Source: Nonomuraea aridisoli (GTDB lineage Bacteria > Actinomycetota > Actinomycetes > Streptosporangiales > Streptosporangiaceae). From it: a DNA stretch of 64,000 nt. The position numbers and the translations under genes were made by a program. This document shows positions 31,135 through 39,390 of this stretch, one piece after another. Under the pieces are notes generated by a model. The model was not told the origin of the DNA and ran no database searches. It saw nothing but the letters and a program-made list of their open reading frames with translations. The DNA lies in the NCBI RefSeq assembly GCF_003236395.1, contig NZ_POUD01000005.1, positions 25,365 through 89,364 on the forward strand, in the 5' to 3' direction. Positions within the stretch are counted from its first letter, which is position 1; the number at the start of each line of letters is the position of its first letter.

Positions 31135-32424
31135 GTGAGCCGTACACACAACTCCGAGGAACTGTTCGCCCGCGCCCGCGCGATCGTGCCGGGCGGCGTC
31201 AACTCGCCCGTGCGCGCGTTCGGCGCGGTGGGCGGGACGCCCCGCTTCATGGCGCAGGGCCAGGGCCCCTACATCACCGACGTCGACGGCAACCGCTACG
31301 TCGACCTGGTCTGCTCCTGGGGCCCGATGATCCTCGGTCACCGCCATCCGGCGGTCGTCGAGGCCGTCTCCGACGCGGTGGCCCACGGGTTCTCCTACGG
31401 CACCGCGACCCAGGGCGAGGTCGAACTGGCCGAGGAGATCGTCGCCAGGGTCGCCCCGGTCGAGAAGGTACGCCTGGTCAGCTCCGGCACCGAGGCCACG
31501 ATGAGCGCGGTCCGCCTGGCCAGGGGCTTCACCGGCCGGTCCAAGGTGATTAAGTTCGCCGGCTGCTACCACGGCCACGTCGACGCGCTGCTGGCCTCGG
31601 CCGGCTCCGGGGTGGCGACGTTCGGGCTGCCCGACACGCCGGGCGTGACGGGGGCGTCGGCGGCCGACACGATCGTGTTGCCGTACAACTCCGTCGAGGC
31701 GGTCGAGGAGGCGTTCGCGGCGGCCGACGTCGCGTGCGTGATCACCGAGGCGTGCCCGGCCAACATGGGCGTCGTCCCGCCGCGCGACGGGTTCAACGCG
31801 CGGCTGCGCGAGCTGTGCACGGCACACGGGGCGCTGCTCATCGTCGACGAGGTGCTGACGGGCTTCCGCGTCTCCCCGGCCGGGTGGTACGGCCTCGACC
31901 CGGTGGAGGCCGACCTGATGACGTTCGGCAAGGTCATGGGCGGCGGGCTGCCGGCGGCGGCGTTCGGCGGGCGGGCCGACGTGATGGCTCATCTCGCGCC
32001 GGAGGGGCCCGTCTACCAGGCGGGCACGCTGTCGGGCAACCCGCTGGCCTGCGCGGCCGGCCTGGCCACGCTGCGCAACCTCGACGCGGAGGCGTACGCG
32101 CGGAGCGACGCCGCCGCGACGGCGATCGGCCGGGCGGCGTCCGAGGCGCTCGCGGCGGAGGGCGTGCCGCACCGGCTGCAGCGGGCGGGCAGCCTGTTCT
32201 CGATCTTCTTCACCGACGCCGAGGTCACCGACTACGACCAGGCCCGCGCCCAGAACACCGCCGCGTTCACCGCGTTCTTCCACGCGATGCTGGAGCAGGG
32301 CGTCTACCTGCCGCCGTCGGCGTACGAGGCGTGGTTCCTGTCGGCCGCCCACGACGACGAGGCCGTGGGCCGGGTGGCCGAGGCGCTGCCGGCGGCGGCG
32401 AAGGCGGCGGCCGCCGTCCTGTGA
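31135..32424 (+). CDS. hemL: Glutamate-1-semialdehyde 2,1-aminomutase HemL
   Basis: HemL converts glutamate-1-semialdehyde to 5-aminolevulinate with pyridoxal phosphate, the step after HemA. The 429-residue protein is a fold-type I aminotransferase with [12 protein letters not shown] at the N-terminus, [17 protein letters not shown] for cofactor phosphate, and [18 protein letters not shown] holds the ring-binding Asp, and the PLP Lys266 is in [18 protein letters not shown]. It is not in the rex operon but only 0.8 kb from hemB. In most actinobacteria it starts the cytochrome c maturation gene group, as here. Confidence 0.96.
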   Translation: MSRTHNSEELFARARAIVPGGVNSPVRAFGAVGGTPRFMAQGQGPYITDVDGNRYVDLVCSWGPMILGHRHPAVVEAVSDAVAHGFSYGTATQGEVELAEEIVARVAPVEKVRLVSSGTEATMSAVRLARGFTGRSKVIKFAGCYHGHVDALLASAGSGVATFGLPDTPGVTGASAADTIVLPYNSVEAVEEAFAAADVACVITEACPANMGVVPPRDGFNARLRELCTAHGALLIVDEVLTGFRVSPAGWYGLDPVEADLMTFGKVMGGGLPAAAFGGRADVMAHLAPEGPVYQAGTLSGNPLACAAGLATLRNLDAEAYARSDAAATAIGRAASEALAAEGVPHRLQRAGSLFSIFFTDAEVTDYDQARAQNTAAFTAFFHAMLEQGVYLPPSAYEAWFLSAAHDDEAVGRVAEALPAAAKAAAAVL

Positions 32425-32427
32425 GGC

Positions 32428-33276
32428 TCAGCGCAGGCGGCGGGGCCGCGCTCCGGCGTAGAGCACGCCGCAGACGATGAGCGCCGCCGCCACGATCCTG
32501 AGCCACGACAGCGGCTCGCCGGTCACGAGCGCCGCCGACGACATGCCGAAGACCGGCACCAGCAGCGTGTACGGCGCCACGACCGAGGCGTCGTAGCGCC
32601 GCAGCAGGAAGCCCCACACGCCGAAGCCGCCCAGCGTGGCGACGAAGGCGACGTACACGAGGGAGAGCCAGCCCTCCCACGACGGGCTCAGCGCCGGCGC
32701 GCCCTCCAGCGCCAGCGACAACACCAGGAGCGGCGGCGCCGACAGGGCGCTCACCCACACCATGAAGCGCAGGGAGTCGGGCGGCGCGGCACGACGCTGG
32801 ACGACGTTGCCGAGCCCCCAAGCCGCCGCCGCGGCCACGCACAACACGAACGCGCCGACCGGTCCCGAGACCCCGAAGTCGTACGCGACCAGGGCGAGGC
32901 CGCCGAAGGCGACGGCCAGCCCGGTGACGCGGCGGGCGGTGAGCCGCTCCCCGAGCAGCGTCACCGCGAACACCACGGTGAACAACGCCTGCGCCTGCAG
33001 GACGAGCGAGGTCAGCCCGGCCGGCATGCCGGCGCGCATGCCGACCAGCAGCAGCGCGAACTGCCCGACGCCGAGCGTGGCCGCCACCCCGGCGACCCAC
33101 CGCCACGGCACTCCCGGCCGGCCCACGAGGAGCAGGGCGGGGAAGCCCGCCATCGCGAACCGCAGGCCCGCGTACAGCAGGGGCGGGAAGTGCCGCAGGC
33201 CCGCCTGCATGACCACGAAGTTGAACCCCCACGCCGCCGCGAGGGCGACGGCGAGCGCGAGGTGACGGGGGCTCAC
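32428..33276 (-). CDS. EamA/DMT-family transporter
   Basis: This 282-residue inner-membrane protein has ten predicted helices in two similar halves, the drug/metabolite transporter layout. The first EamA repeat contains WGFNFVVMQAGLRHFPPLLYAGLRF (in parts) and the second AAAAWGLGNVVQRR and FGMSSAALVTGEPLSW. Such proteins export amino acids or other metabolites. It starts at GTG 33276, directly after the stop of a small upstream frame, and diverges from a LysR regulator, which probably controls it. Substrate unknown. Confidence 0.88.
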   Translation of the reverse strand: MSPRHLALAVALAAAWGFNFVVMQAGLRHFPPLLYAGLRFAMAGFPALLLVGRPGVPWRWVAGVAATLGVGQFALLLVGMRAGMPAGLTSLVLQAQALFTVVFAVTLLGERLTARRVTGLAVAFGGLALVAYDFGVSGPVGAFVLCVAAAAAWGLGNVVQRRAAPPDSLRFMVWVSALSAPPLLVLSLALEGAPALSPSWEGWLSLVYVAFVATLGGFGVWGFLLRRYDASVVAPYTLLVPVFGMSSAALVTGEPLSWLRIVAAALIVCGVLYAGARPRRLR

Positions 33277-33387
33277 TCAGCGAGTGGGCTTCTGGTAACG
33301 GATGCGCTGCTCGCGCGCCTGCTCGGCGAGGGCCTTCAGGTACGAGACGGTGCCGGGCTGCTGCTTGTTCATCTTCCGGATTCGCAT
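33277..33387 (-). CDS. Candidate 36-residue small protein upstream of the EamA gene
   Basis: A frame from ATG 33387 ends in a TGA that directly abuts the EamA GTG (TGAGTG). It encodes a basic, Gln/Arg-rich peptide with an apparent amphipathic helix (VSYLKALAEQAREQRIRYQ). It has a protein-like composition. No Shine-Dalgarno is visible; an internal ATG at 33372 has GGAAG too close. It could be a true small protein or a leader peptide coupling translation to the transporter. Confidence 0.45.
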   Translation of the reverse strand: MRIRKMNKQQPGTVSYLKALAEQAREQRIRYQKPTR

Positions 33388-33437
33388 GCAACTATTTTCA
33401 TCTACTACACAATCAACGACAAGCGAGACTTTCTACG

Positions 33438-33450
33438 CTAAACCGTTTAG
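33438..33450. promoter_or_regulatory. 13-base palindrome at the LysR gene -10 box
   Basis: CTAAACCGTTTAG is a perfect 6-1-6 palindrome. Its right end (TAG) is the start of the TAGGCT -10 element (33448-33453), which stands 7 bases before the LysR ATG. It lies in the AT-rich divergent gap between the LysR and EamA genes. It is a good candidate for an autoregulatory operator. Confidence 0.45.
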
Positions 33451-33460
33451 GCTGGCTTAC

Positions 33461-34381
33461 ATGTTGGACTTGAACCGGCTCAAGGCGCTTCACGCTGTCC
33501 ATGTCTACGGGTCGGTCGGAGCGGCGGCCGACGCGCTCAGCGTCACGCCGTCGGCCGTCTCGCAGCAGATCGCCAAGCTGGAGCGCGAGACCGGCGCCCG
33601 GCTCATGGAGCGCAACGGCCGCGGCGTACGCCTCACCGACGCCGCCGGCCTGCTGGCCGAGCACGCCGAGCGCATCCTCGCCCTGGTCGAGACCGCCGAG
33701 GCCGACTTCGAGGCGCTGCGCGGCGAGGTCGTCGGCCGGCTCAACGTCGCGGCCTTCCCCACGGCCGCCCGCGGCCTCCTGCCGGCGGCCGTCGTCTCGC
33801 TCAAGCAGCGCCACCCCGACCTGTGGGTGCAGCTCAACGAGCGTGAGCCCGACCGGGTGATGCGCGAGGTGTCCAGGGGCGAGCTCGACCTCGGCATCGT
33901 CCAGGACTGGCTCAACCGGCCGATCGCGATGCCCGAGGGCCTGTCGAAGGCCATCCTGCTCGACGACATCGCCGACGTGGCGGTGCCCGCGGGTCATCCG
34001 CTGGCCGGGGCGCGCGAGATCGAGCTGCGCGACCTGTGCGGCGAGCAGTGGATCAGCTCCTCGCCAGGCACGGTCTGCCACGACTGGCTCGTCTTCACGC
34101 TGCGCAGCGCCTCGGTGGAGCCGGTGATCGCATGCATGGCCGACGAGTACCCGACCCAGCTCGCGCTGGTCGCCGCGGGCCTCGGCTGCGCGATCGTGCC
34201 GAGGCTCGGCCGCGACTGCGTGCCCGACGGCGTGCGGCTCGTCCCGCTGCGCCCGCGCCAGTCGCGGCGCATCTACGCGGTGTGGCGCGCCGACGCCGCG
34301 CGGCGGCCCGCGATCAGGGCCATGGTCGACGCGTTGACCGAGGCCAGCAGAACCCAGGAGAACTCCTGGGCCGTCGCCTGA
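33461..34381 (+). CDS. LysR-family transcriptional regulator
   Basis: This 306-residue regulator has an N-terminal winged helix-turn-helix (MLDLNRLKALHAVHVYGSVGAA in part, VTPSAVSQQIAKLERETG), a linker helix, and a two-lobed effector domain from about residue 90 that opens with GRLNVAAFPTAARGLLP. It is divergent to the EamA transporter, the classical arrangement for a LysR regulator and its target. The ATG is 7 bases after a TAGGCT -10 box and has no ribosome-binding site, so it is probably leaderless. The effector is unknown; an amino acid or the exported compound is a reasonable guess. Confidence 0.92.
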   Translation: MLDLNRLKALHAVHVYGSVGAAADALSVTPSAVSQQIAKLERETGARLMERNGRGVRLTDAAGLLAEHAERILALVETAEADFEALRGEVVGRLNVAAFPTAARGLLPAAVVSLKQRHPDLWVQLNEREPDRVMREVSRGELDLGIVQDWLNRPIAMPEGLSKAILLDDIADVAVPAGHPLAGAREIELRDLCGEQWISSSPGTVCHDWLVFTLRSASVEPVIACMADEYPTQLALVAAGLGCAIVPRLGRDCVPDGVRLVPLRPRQSRRIYAVWRADAARRPAIRAMVDALTEASRTQENSWAVA

Positions 34382-34430
34382 CCCGGGCCGCCGCCGCACG
34401 AGCCGGGCAAGCGGATAGGCTGTGCCCACC

Positions 34431-35072
34431 ATGGCTGAAACCACCGTCGTCCACCTGCTGCGCCACGGCGAGGTGCACAACCCAGGAGGCATCCTCTACG
34501 GCAGGCTGCCCGGCTACCACCTGTCCGAGAACGGCAGGCTCATGGCCGAGACGGTCGCCAAGGCCGTCGGCGGCCGCGACATCGTCGCCCTCTACAGCTC
34601 GCCTCTCGAGCGCGCGCTGGAGACCGCCGCCCCGCTCGCCGACAAGCTGGGGCTCGACATCCGGCAGGACGCCCGGCTGATCGAGGCCGGAAACCTGCTG
34701 CAGGGCCGCCTGGCGACCGACGGCGGCATGGCGCTGCTGCGCGACTGGCGCAACTACCGCTATTTCTGGAATCCGCTCCGGCCCTCCTGGGGAGAGCCCT
34801 ACCCGGTGATCGTCCGGCGGATGAAGTCCGTGATCGACGACGCCCGCGCCCAGGCGCGCGGGCACGAGGCGGTGCTCGTCAGCCACCAGCTGCCGATCTG
34901 GGCGATCAGGATCGCCGCCGAGGGCCGCAGGCTCTGGCACGACCCGCGGCGCCGGCAGTGCACCCTGGCCAGCCTCACCACGCTCACCTTCGACGGCGAC
35001 CGCCTGGTCAGCATCGGCTACAGCGAGCCTGCCGCCTCGTTGCAGCGGGGCCGCTCACTCCCCGGGGCCTGA
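34431..35072 (+). CDS. Histidine phosphatase (phosphoglycerate mutase-like)
   Basis: This 213-residue enzyme belongs to the RHG phosphatase branch. The catalytic motif is LLRHGEVHNPGG near the N-terminus. ALYSSPLERALETAAPLA carries the second Arg, the acidic partner is in the region of WGEPYPVI, and the late His is in VLVSHQLPI. The family acts on small phosphorylated metabolites; the substrate cannot be told. Position between hemL and the cytochrome c genes is conserved in mycobacteria. TAGGCT (34416-34421) ends 9 bases before the ATG, so the leader is absent or only a few bases long. Confidence 0.88.
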   Translation: MAETTVVHLLRHGEVHNPGGILYGRLPGYHLSENGRLMAETVAKAVGGRDIVALYSSPLERALETAAPLADKLGLDIRQDARLIEAGNLLQGRLATDGGMALLRDWRNYRYFWNPLRPSWGEPYPVIVRRMKSVIDDARAQARGHEAVLVSHQLPIWAIRIAAEGRRLWHDPRRRQCTLASLTTLTFDGDRLVSIGYSEPAASLQRGRSLPGA

Positions 35073-35094
35073 TGTCCGGGCCGTACGGCGGCAC

Positions 35095-35117
35095 CGGTAG
35101 AGTTGCAAGCTCTACCG
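35095..35117. promoter_or_regulatory. Hairpin/inverted repeat in front of the ccs operon
   Basis: CGGTAGAG-TTGCAAG-CTCTACCG is a perfect 8-base inverted repeat with a 7-base loop, located 23 bases after the phosphatase stop and 27 bases before the tlpA start. It may end the upstream transcript or act as an operator for the cytochrome c operon. No T tract follows. Confidence 0.45.
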
Positions 35118-35143
35118 CTTGTAGTACAAGGAGATCTTCCTCC

Positions 35144-35716
35144 GTGCGCGCCAAGTCCCTCTCCCTCGTTCTCCTGGCCGCCTCCGTGCTGGCCGGGGGC
35201 TGCGCCGGCGGCCAGGGCGGCCAGCCGCAGGCGGGCGACACCCGGTTCGTCGCGGGCGACGGCAAGATGCAGGTGTTCGACGTGGCCGAGCGCAAGCCCG
35301 CGCCCCACGTCGAAGGGCCGACCCTCGACGGCTCCACCGCCTCCCTCGCCGCGCACAAGGGCAAGGTCGTCGTGCTCAACTTCTGGGCCTCGTGGTGCGG
35401 CCCGTGCCGGGCCGAGGCGCCGGTGCTCAAGGAGGTCGCGGCCAAGACCAAGGACACCGGGGTGCAGTTCCTCGGCGTCGACTTCAAGGACCGCCAGGCC
35501 GACGCCAAGGCGTTCGAGCGCAACGAGCAGACCGGCTATCCCCACATCTTCGACCAGCCCGGCAAGGTCGCGCTGGCGTTCCAGGGCACGGTGCCGCCCG
35601 CGGCCATCCCGTCCACGCTGATCATCGACAAGCAGGGCCGCATCGCGGCCAGGGCGCTCGGCGCGGTGAAGTACACCGATCTGTACACCACGGTGACCAA
35701 GGTGCGCGATGAGTGA
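35144..35716 (+). CDS. TlpA/ResA-like thioredoxin lipoprotein
   Basis: This 190-residue protein is a membrane-anchored extracytoplasmic thiol-disulfide reductase that reduces apocytochrome c haem-binding cysteines. It has a signal with lipobox-like AGGC (Cys20), then an AhpC/TSA-type thioredoxin fold with VVVLNFWASWCGPCRAEAP (C85, C88) and the cis-Pro loop AIPSTLIIDKQG. AAGGAGA lies 10 bases before the GTG. Its last codons overlap ccdA by 8 bases, which places it first in the tlpA-ccdA-resB-ccsB operon. Confidence 0.92.
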   Translation: MRAKSLSLVLLAASVLAGGCAGGQGGQPQAGDTRFVAGDGKMQVFDVAERKPAPHVEGPTLDGSTASLAAHKGKVVVLNFWASWCGPCRAEAPVLKEVAAKTKDTGVQFLGVDFKDRQADAKAFERNEQTGYPHIFDQPGKVALAFQGTVPPAAIPSTLIIDKQGRIAARALGAVKYTDLYTTVTKVRDE

Positions 35717-36431
35717 CGTCGTCGCCTCGGGCTCGCTGCTGCTCGCCGTGCCGATCGCGGTGCTGGCCGGGGTGGTGTCGTTCCTGTCGCCGTGCGTGCT
35801 GCCGCTGGTGCCGGGCTATCTGTCGTACGTCACCGGCATGAGCGCCGATCCCAAGCGGGGGCGGCTGGTGCTCGGGGCGGCGCTGTTCGTGGCCGGGTTC
35901 GGGCTGGTGTTCGTGCTCAGCGGGGCGCTGTTCGGCGGCCTCGGCTCGGTCATGCTGGGCAACGCCGACATCATCACGCGCGTCCTTGGCGTGCTCACCA
36001 TCCTGCTCGGGCTGGCGTTCCTCGGCGTGCTGCCGGGGCTGATGCGCGACGTGCGCATCCACCGCGTCCCGGCGGCCGGGCTCGCGGGCGCGCCGCTGCT
36101 CGGCGTGGTGTTCGGCCTCGGCTGGACGCCCTGCATCGGCCCCACCCTGGCGGTCGTGCTGGCGCTCGGGCTCAACGAGGGCAGCGCCGCGCGGGGCGCC
36201 CTCCTGGCCGTCGCGTACGCCCTGGGGCTCGGGCTGCCGTTCGTGGCCGCGGCGCTGGCCTACAGCAGGGCGCTGCGCACGTTCCGGGCCATCCGCAAGC
36301 ACTCTCGCCTGATCACCCGCGTCGGCGGCGGCATGATGGTGGCCGTCGGCGTGCTCCTGGTGAGCGGGCTCTGGGGAGAGATGATCGCCGCCATGCAAGG
36401 ACTGATCGGCGCCTTCGAGCCGGTGATCTGA
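35709..36431 (+). CDS. ccdA: Cytochrome c biogenesis protein CcdA
   Basis: CcdA carries reducing power from cytoplasmic thioredoxin across the membrane to the TlpA/ResA protein. The 240-residue protein has six hydrophobic helices. The paired cysteines are present: one in the first helix, VVSFLSPCVLPLVPGYL, and one in the fourth, FGLGWTPCIGPTLA. Both are needed for the disulfide relay. It overlaps tlpA by 8 bases and its TGA overlaps the resB ATG (TGATG). Confidence 0.95.
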   Translation: MSDVVASGSLLLAVPIAVLAGVVSFLSPCVLPLVPGYLSYVTGMSADPKRGRLVLGAALFVAGFGLVFVLSGALFGGLGSVMLGNADIITRVLGVLTILLGLAFLGVLPGLMRDVRIHRVPAAGLAGAPLLGVVFGLGWTPCIGPTLAVVLALGLNEGSAARGALLAVAYALGLGLPFVAAALAYSRALRTFRAIRKHSRLITRVGGGMMVAVGVLLVSGLWGEMIAAMQGLIGAFEPVI

Positions 36432-37990
36432 TGAGCGTCCAGGAGCTGGAGAAGAAGCAGACGCCCCAGCAGGCGGCGCTCGGCCCGGTGGGCTGGCTGC
36501 GCTGGGCCTGGCGCACGCTCACCTCGATGAAGACGGCGCTGATCCTGCTGTTCCTGCTGGCGCTGGGCTCGGTGCCCGGCTCGCTGGTGCCGCAGCGCGG
36601 CGTCGAGCCCGACAAGGTGGCCCGGATCTACGAGCAGAACCCGACGCTCGCCGAGTGGTACGACCGCTTCCAGCTCTTCGAGGTCTTCACCTCGGTCTGG
36701 TTCGCCGCGATCTACCTGCTGCTGTTCACCTCGCTGATCGGCTGCATCATCCCGCGCACCGCGGTCTACCTGCGCGAGCTGCGCCGCAGGCCGCCGGCCG
36801 CGCCCAAGCGCCTGTCGCGCCTGCCCCACTCGGCCTCCTTCGAGGGGGAGCTGGGCGTCGAGGAGGCCGCGCGGCGGCTGCGCCGGATGCGCTTCCGCGT
36901 CTCGACCGGCGACGGCTGGGTCTCGGCCGAGAAGGGCTACCTGCGCGAGACCGGCAACCTCGTCTTCCACGTCGCCCTGCTCGGCATCCTGCTCGCGATC
37001 GGCGCCGGCTCGCTCTACGGCTACCGCGGCAACGTCCTGGTCGTCGAGGGCGACGGGTTCGCCAACACCGTGGCCGCCTACGACCGGTTCATGCCGGGCA
37101 GCCAGGTGTCGGCCGAGTCGCTGGAGCCGTTCTCGTTCACGCTCGACAAGTTCGACGTCGCCTACCAGGTGACCGGCGACAAGCGGGGGCAGGCGCTCGA
37201 CTACACCGCCCACCTCAAGGTCAACGACTCGCCGCAGGCGCCCGCCCGCGACTACGCGCTCAAGGTCAACGACCCGCTGGAGATCGACGGCACGCAGACG
37301 TACCTCATCGGCAACGGCTACGCGCCGGTCTTCAGGGTCACCGACGGGGAGGGGCAGGTGGCCTTCGAGGGCGCCGTGCCCTGCCTGATCGAGGACAAGG
37401 CCACGATGACCTCGGGCTGCGTCGTCAAGGTGCCCGACGCGAAGCCGGGGCAGCTCGGGTTCCTGCTGCAGTTCCTGCCGACCAGCGTGCCGCTGGTCGA
37501 CGGCGGCCACGCCTCGGCCTTCCCCGGGCAGATCAACCCCGAGGTGCAGGTCCTCGGCGCCTTCACCGGCGACCTCGGGCTGCGCTCGGGCGAGCCGCAG
37601 TCGGTCTACACGCTGGCCGAGCCCGAGGACATGAAGAAGCTCAAGCCGCTGCTCATGGGCACCGACGTGCCCAAGCCGCTGGCGGTGGGACAGTCGGTCC
37701 AGCTGCCCGACGGGCTCGGCAAGCTCGAGTTCACCGGCGTCAAGCAGTGGATCACGCTCCAGACGGCCTACGACCCCGGACGCCTGCCCGCCCTGCTGTC
37801 CGCGGCCGCGGCCGTCGTCGCCATCGCGCTCTCGCTCATGATCCGCCGCCGCAGGGTCTTCGTCCGCGTCGGCGAAGGCAGGGTCGAGGTGGGCGGGCTG
37901 ACCCGTACGGAGGGGTCCGCGGCGGGCTTCACCGAGGAATTCGCCGAGATCGTCCAGGTTCTATCAGCAGGAGACAAGGATGTCCGCTGA
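36431..37990 (+). CDS. resB: Cytochrome c biogenesis protein ResB (Ccs1)
   Basis: ResB is one half of the system II haem transport and ligation complex. The 519-residue protein has three N-terminal membrane helices (about 33-55, 90-110, 185-205), with RTLTSMKTALILLFLLAL and GSLVPQRGVEP in the first, and a large external domain (about 215-450). A fourth helix near 465-485 is followed by a cytoplasmic tail. FHVALLGILLAIGAG in the third helix contains the conserved His thought to ligate haem. The ATG overlaps the ccdA stop; the gene overlaps ccsB by 11 bases. Confidence 0.93.
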   Translation: MSVQELEKKQTPQQAALGPVGWLRWAWRTLTSMKTALILLFLLALGSVPGSLVPQRGVEPDKVARIYEQNPTLAEWYDRFQLFEVFTSVWFAAIYLLLFTSLIGCIIPRTAVYLRELRRRPPAAPKRLSRLPHSASFEGELGVEEAARRLRRMRFRVSTGDGWVSAEKGYLRETGNLVFHVALLGILLAIGAGSLYGYRGNVLVVEGDGFANTVAAYDRFMPGSQVSAESLEPFSFTLDKFDVAYQVTGDKRGQALDYTAHLKVNDSPQAPARDYALKVNDPLEIDGTQTYLIGNGYAPVFRVTDGEGQVAFEGAVPCLIEDKATMTSGCVVKVPDAKPGQLGFLLQFLPTSVPLVDGGHASAFPGQINPEVQVLGAFTGDLGLRSGEPQSVYTLAEPEDMKKLKPLLMGTDVPKPLAVGQSVQLPDGLGKLEFTGVKQWITLQTAYDPGRLPALLSAAAAVVAIALSLMIRRRRVFVRVGEGRVEVGGLTRTEGSAAGFTEEFAEIVQVLSAGDKDVR

Positions 37991-38942
37991 GCAACTCGCC
38001 GAGGTGAGCGACCAGTTCGTCGTCGCCGCGGTCCTGCTCTACGTCGTCGCCATGGTGGCTTTCGCGACGGACCTGGCCTTCGGTCGTGTCCGTCCGGGCA
38101 GGGCGGTCGCGAAGGCCGCCGCCAGGCAGCCGGTCGCGGTCGGCGCGGCCGCACCGCCGCCCGGGGCCGACGTGCTCCCGGAGAGCGCCTCTGTGCCGGC
38201 CACGCCCGAGCCGCCGCGCTTCGCGGCCGTGGCCGGCACGGCCGGCCTCGTGCTGGCCTGGGTCGGCTGGGTGGCCAACCTCTCGGCCATCGTCACCCGC
38301 GGCCTGGCCGTCGACCGGTGGCCGTGGGGCAACATGTACGAGTTCGTGGTCGCGATCTGCTTCGCCGCCGTGTCGGCGTTCCTCATCACCCAGGTCCGCC
38401 ACGACGTGCGCTTCCTCGGCGGCTTCGTCATGGTCACCGCCGCGCTGGGGCTCGGGCTGGCCTCCAAGGTCTTCTACACCGCGGCCGGTCCGGTCGTGCC
38501 GGCTCTCGACTCGTACTGGATCGCCATCCACGTCAGCGCCGCGATCATCGCCAGCGGCCTGCTGACGCTCGCGGGGGTGACCGGCATCCTCTACCTGGTG
38601 CGCGGTGACGGGCCCTCGCGCCTGCCGTCGCGGGCCGATCTGGAGCGGGTGGCCCACCGGGCGATCGTCTTCGCCTTCCCACTGTGGACGTTCGCCGTCA
38701 TCGCGGGCGCGCTGTGGGCGGACCGGGCGTGGGGGCGCTACTGGGGGTGGGACCCGAAGGAGGTCTGGTCGTTCATCACCTGGGTCGCCTACGCCGCCTA
38801 CCTCCACGCGAAGGCGACGGCCGGCTGGAAGGGCCGGGCGGCGACGATCGTGCAGCTCGTGGCGTTCGGCTGCCTGCTGTTCAACCTGATCGGGGTCAAC
38901 ATCTTCATCGACGGCCTGCACAGCTACGCCGACGTCGACTGA
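37980..38942 (+). CDS. ccsB: Cytochrome c biogenesis protein CcsB/CcsA
   Basis: This is the partner of ResB that presents haem for covalent attachment outside the cell. The 320-residue multi-pass protein has the WWD haem-handling motif WGRYWGWDPKEVWSFITW near residue 255. Flanking His residues lie in YWIAIHVSAAI, in RVAHRAI and near the C-terminus. A disordered Pro/Ala-rich loop (about 40-78) follows the first helix. It ends the four-gene operon at a hairpin that contains its stop codon. Confidence 0.95.
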   Translation: MSAEQLAEVSDQFVVAAVLLYVVAMVAFATDLAFGRVRPGRAVAKAAARQPVAVGAAAPPPGADVLPESASVPATPEPPRFAAVAGTAGLVLAWVGWVANLSAIVTRGLAVDRWPWGNMYEFVVAICFAAVSAFLITQVRHDVRFLGGFVMVTAALGLGLASKVFYTAAGPVVPALDSYWIAIHVSAAIIASGLLTLAGVTGILYLVRGDGPSRLPSRADLERVAHRAIVFAFPLWTFAVIAGALWADRAWGRYWGWDPKEVWSFITWVAYAAYLHAKATAGWKGRAATIVQLVAFGCLLFNLIGVNIFIDGLHSYADVD

Positions 38943-38961
38943 CCCCTCGGGGAGGGGTCAG
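38939..38961. terminator. Bidirectional terminator between ccsB and the PLDc_N gene
   Basis: CTGACCCCT-CGGGG-AGGGGTCAG is a perfect 9-base stem with a 5-base loop. It includes the stop codons of both convergent genes, whose ends are 15 bases apart. It should stop transcription from either side. Confidence 0.75.
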
Positions 38962-39251
38962 CTCACGTCGTCGCCGCGCATGCGGCGCTCGAGGTCGCGG
39001 AGGAAATCGGGGTCGTCGTCGGGTCCCTTCGGCATGCCCGGGCCAGGGGTGACCGGCCATGCCTGCCGCTGCGCGCGGGGACGGCCGCGGGCCATCCACA
39101 CCATGCCGCCGAGCAGCGGGATCAGAATGACGATGAGAATCCAGAGGGCTTTTGGTACGTTCCGTACCTCGTCTTCGGGTGTCGTCACCACGTCGAAGAG
39201 GGAGAAAAGCCAGAAGGCCAGCAGAGCCAGACCGATGAGAACACCTGCCAT
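38958..39251 (-). CDS. Small PLDc_N-type membrane protein
   Basis: This 97-residue protein has two hydrophobic helices (about 3-21 and 34-52) and a motif of the phospholipase D nuclease N-terminal family: LFSLFDVVTTPEDEVRNVPKALWILIVILIPLLGGMVW (in parts). The rest is a cytoplasmic tail with Arg/Pro and a charged end. Function is unknown; in cardiolipin synthases this segment anchors the enzyme. The ATG is 7 bases after TACAGT (39259-39264), again a leaderless pattern. Confidence 0.85.
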   Translation of the reverse strand: MAGVLIGLALLAFWLFSLFDVVTTPEDEVRNVPKALWILIVILIPLLGGMVWMARGRPRAQRQAWPVTPGPGMPKGPDDDPDFLRDLERRMRGDDVS

Positions 39252-39258
39252 GCCCCGA

Positions 39259-39264
39259 ACTGTA
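39259..39264 (-). promoter_or_regulatory. -10 element of the PLDc_N gene
   Basis: TACAGT on the minus strand is followed by 7 bases and the ATG at 39251. No ribosome-binding site is present, which points to a leaderless mRNA. Confidence 0.45.
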
Positions 39265-39390
39265 AGCCATGCACAGGACTGATCGTGCGGTCCGATGTCC
39301 CATTTCGGGTGACTACCGGAAGATCCACGTCGTACGGTGGAAACCCATGCGGCGGTGTCCACGGGCCTCCAGAGGCGTGGAGAGGTGGCG

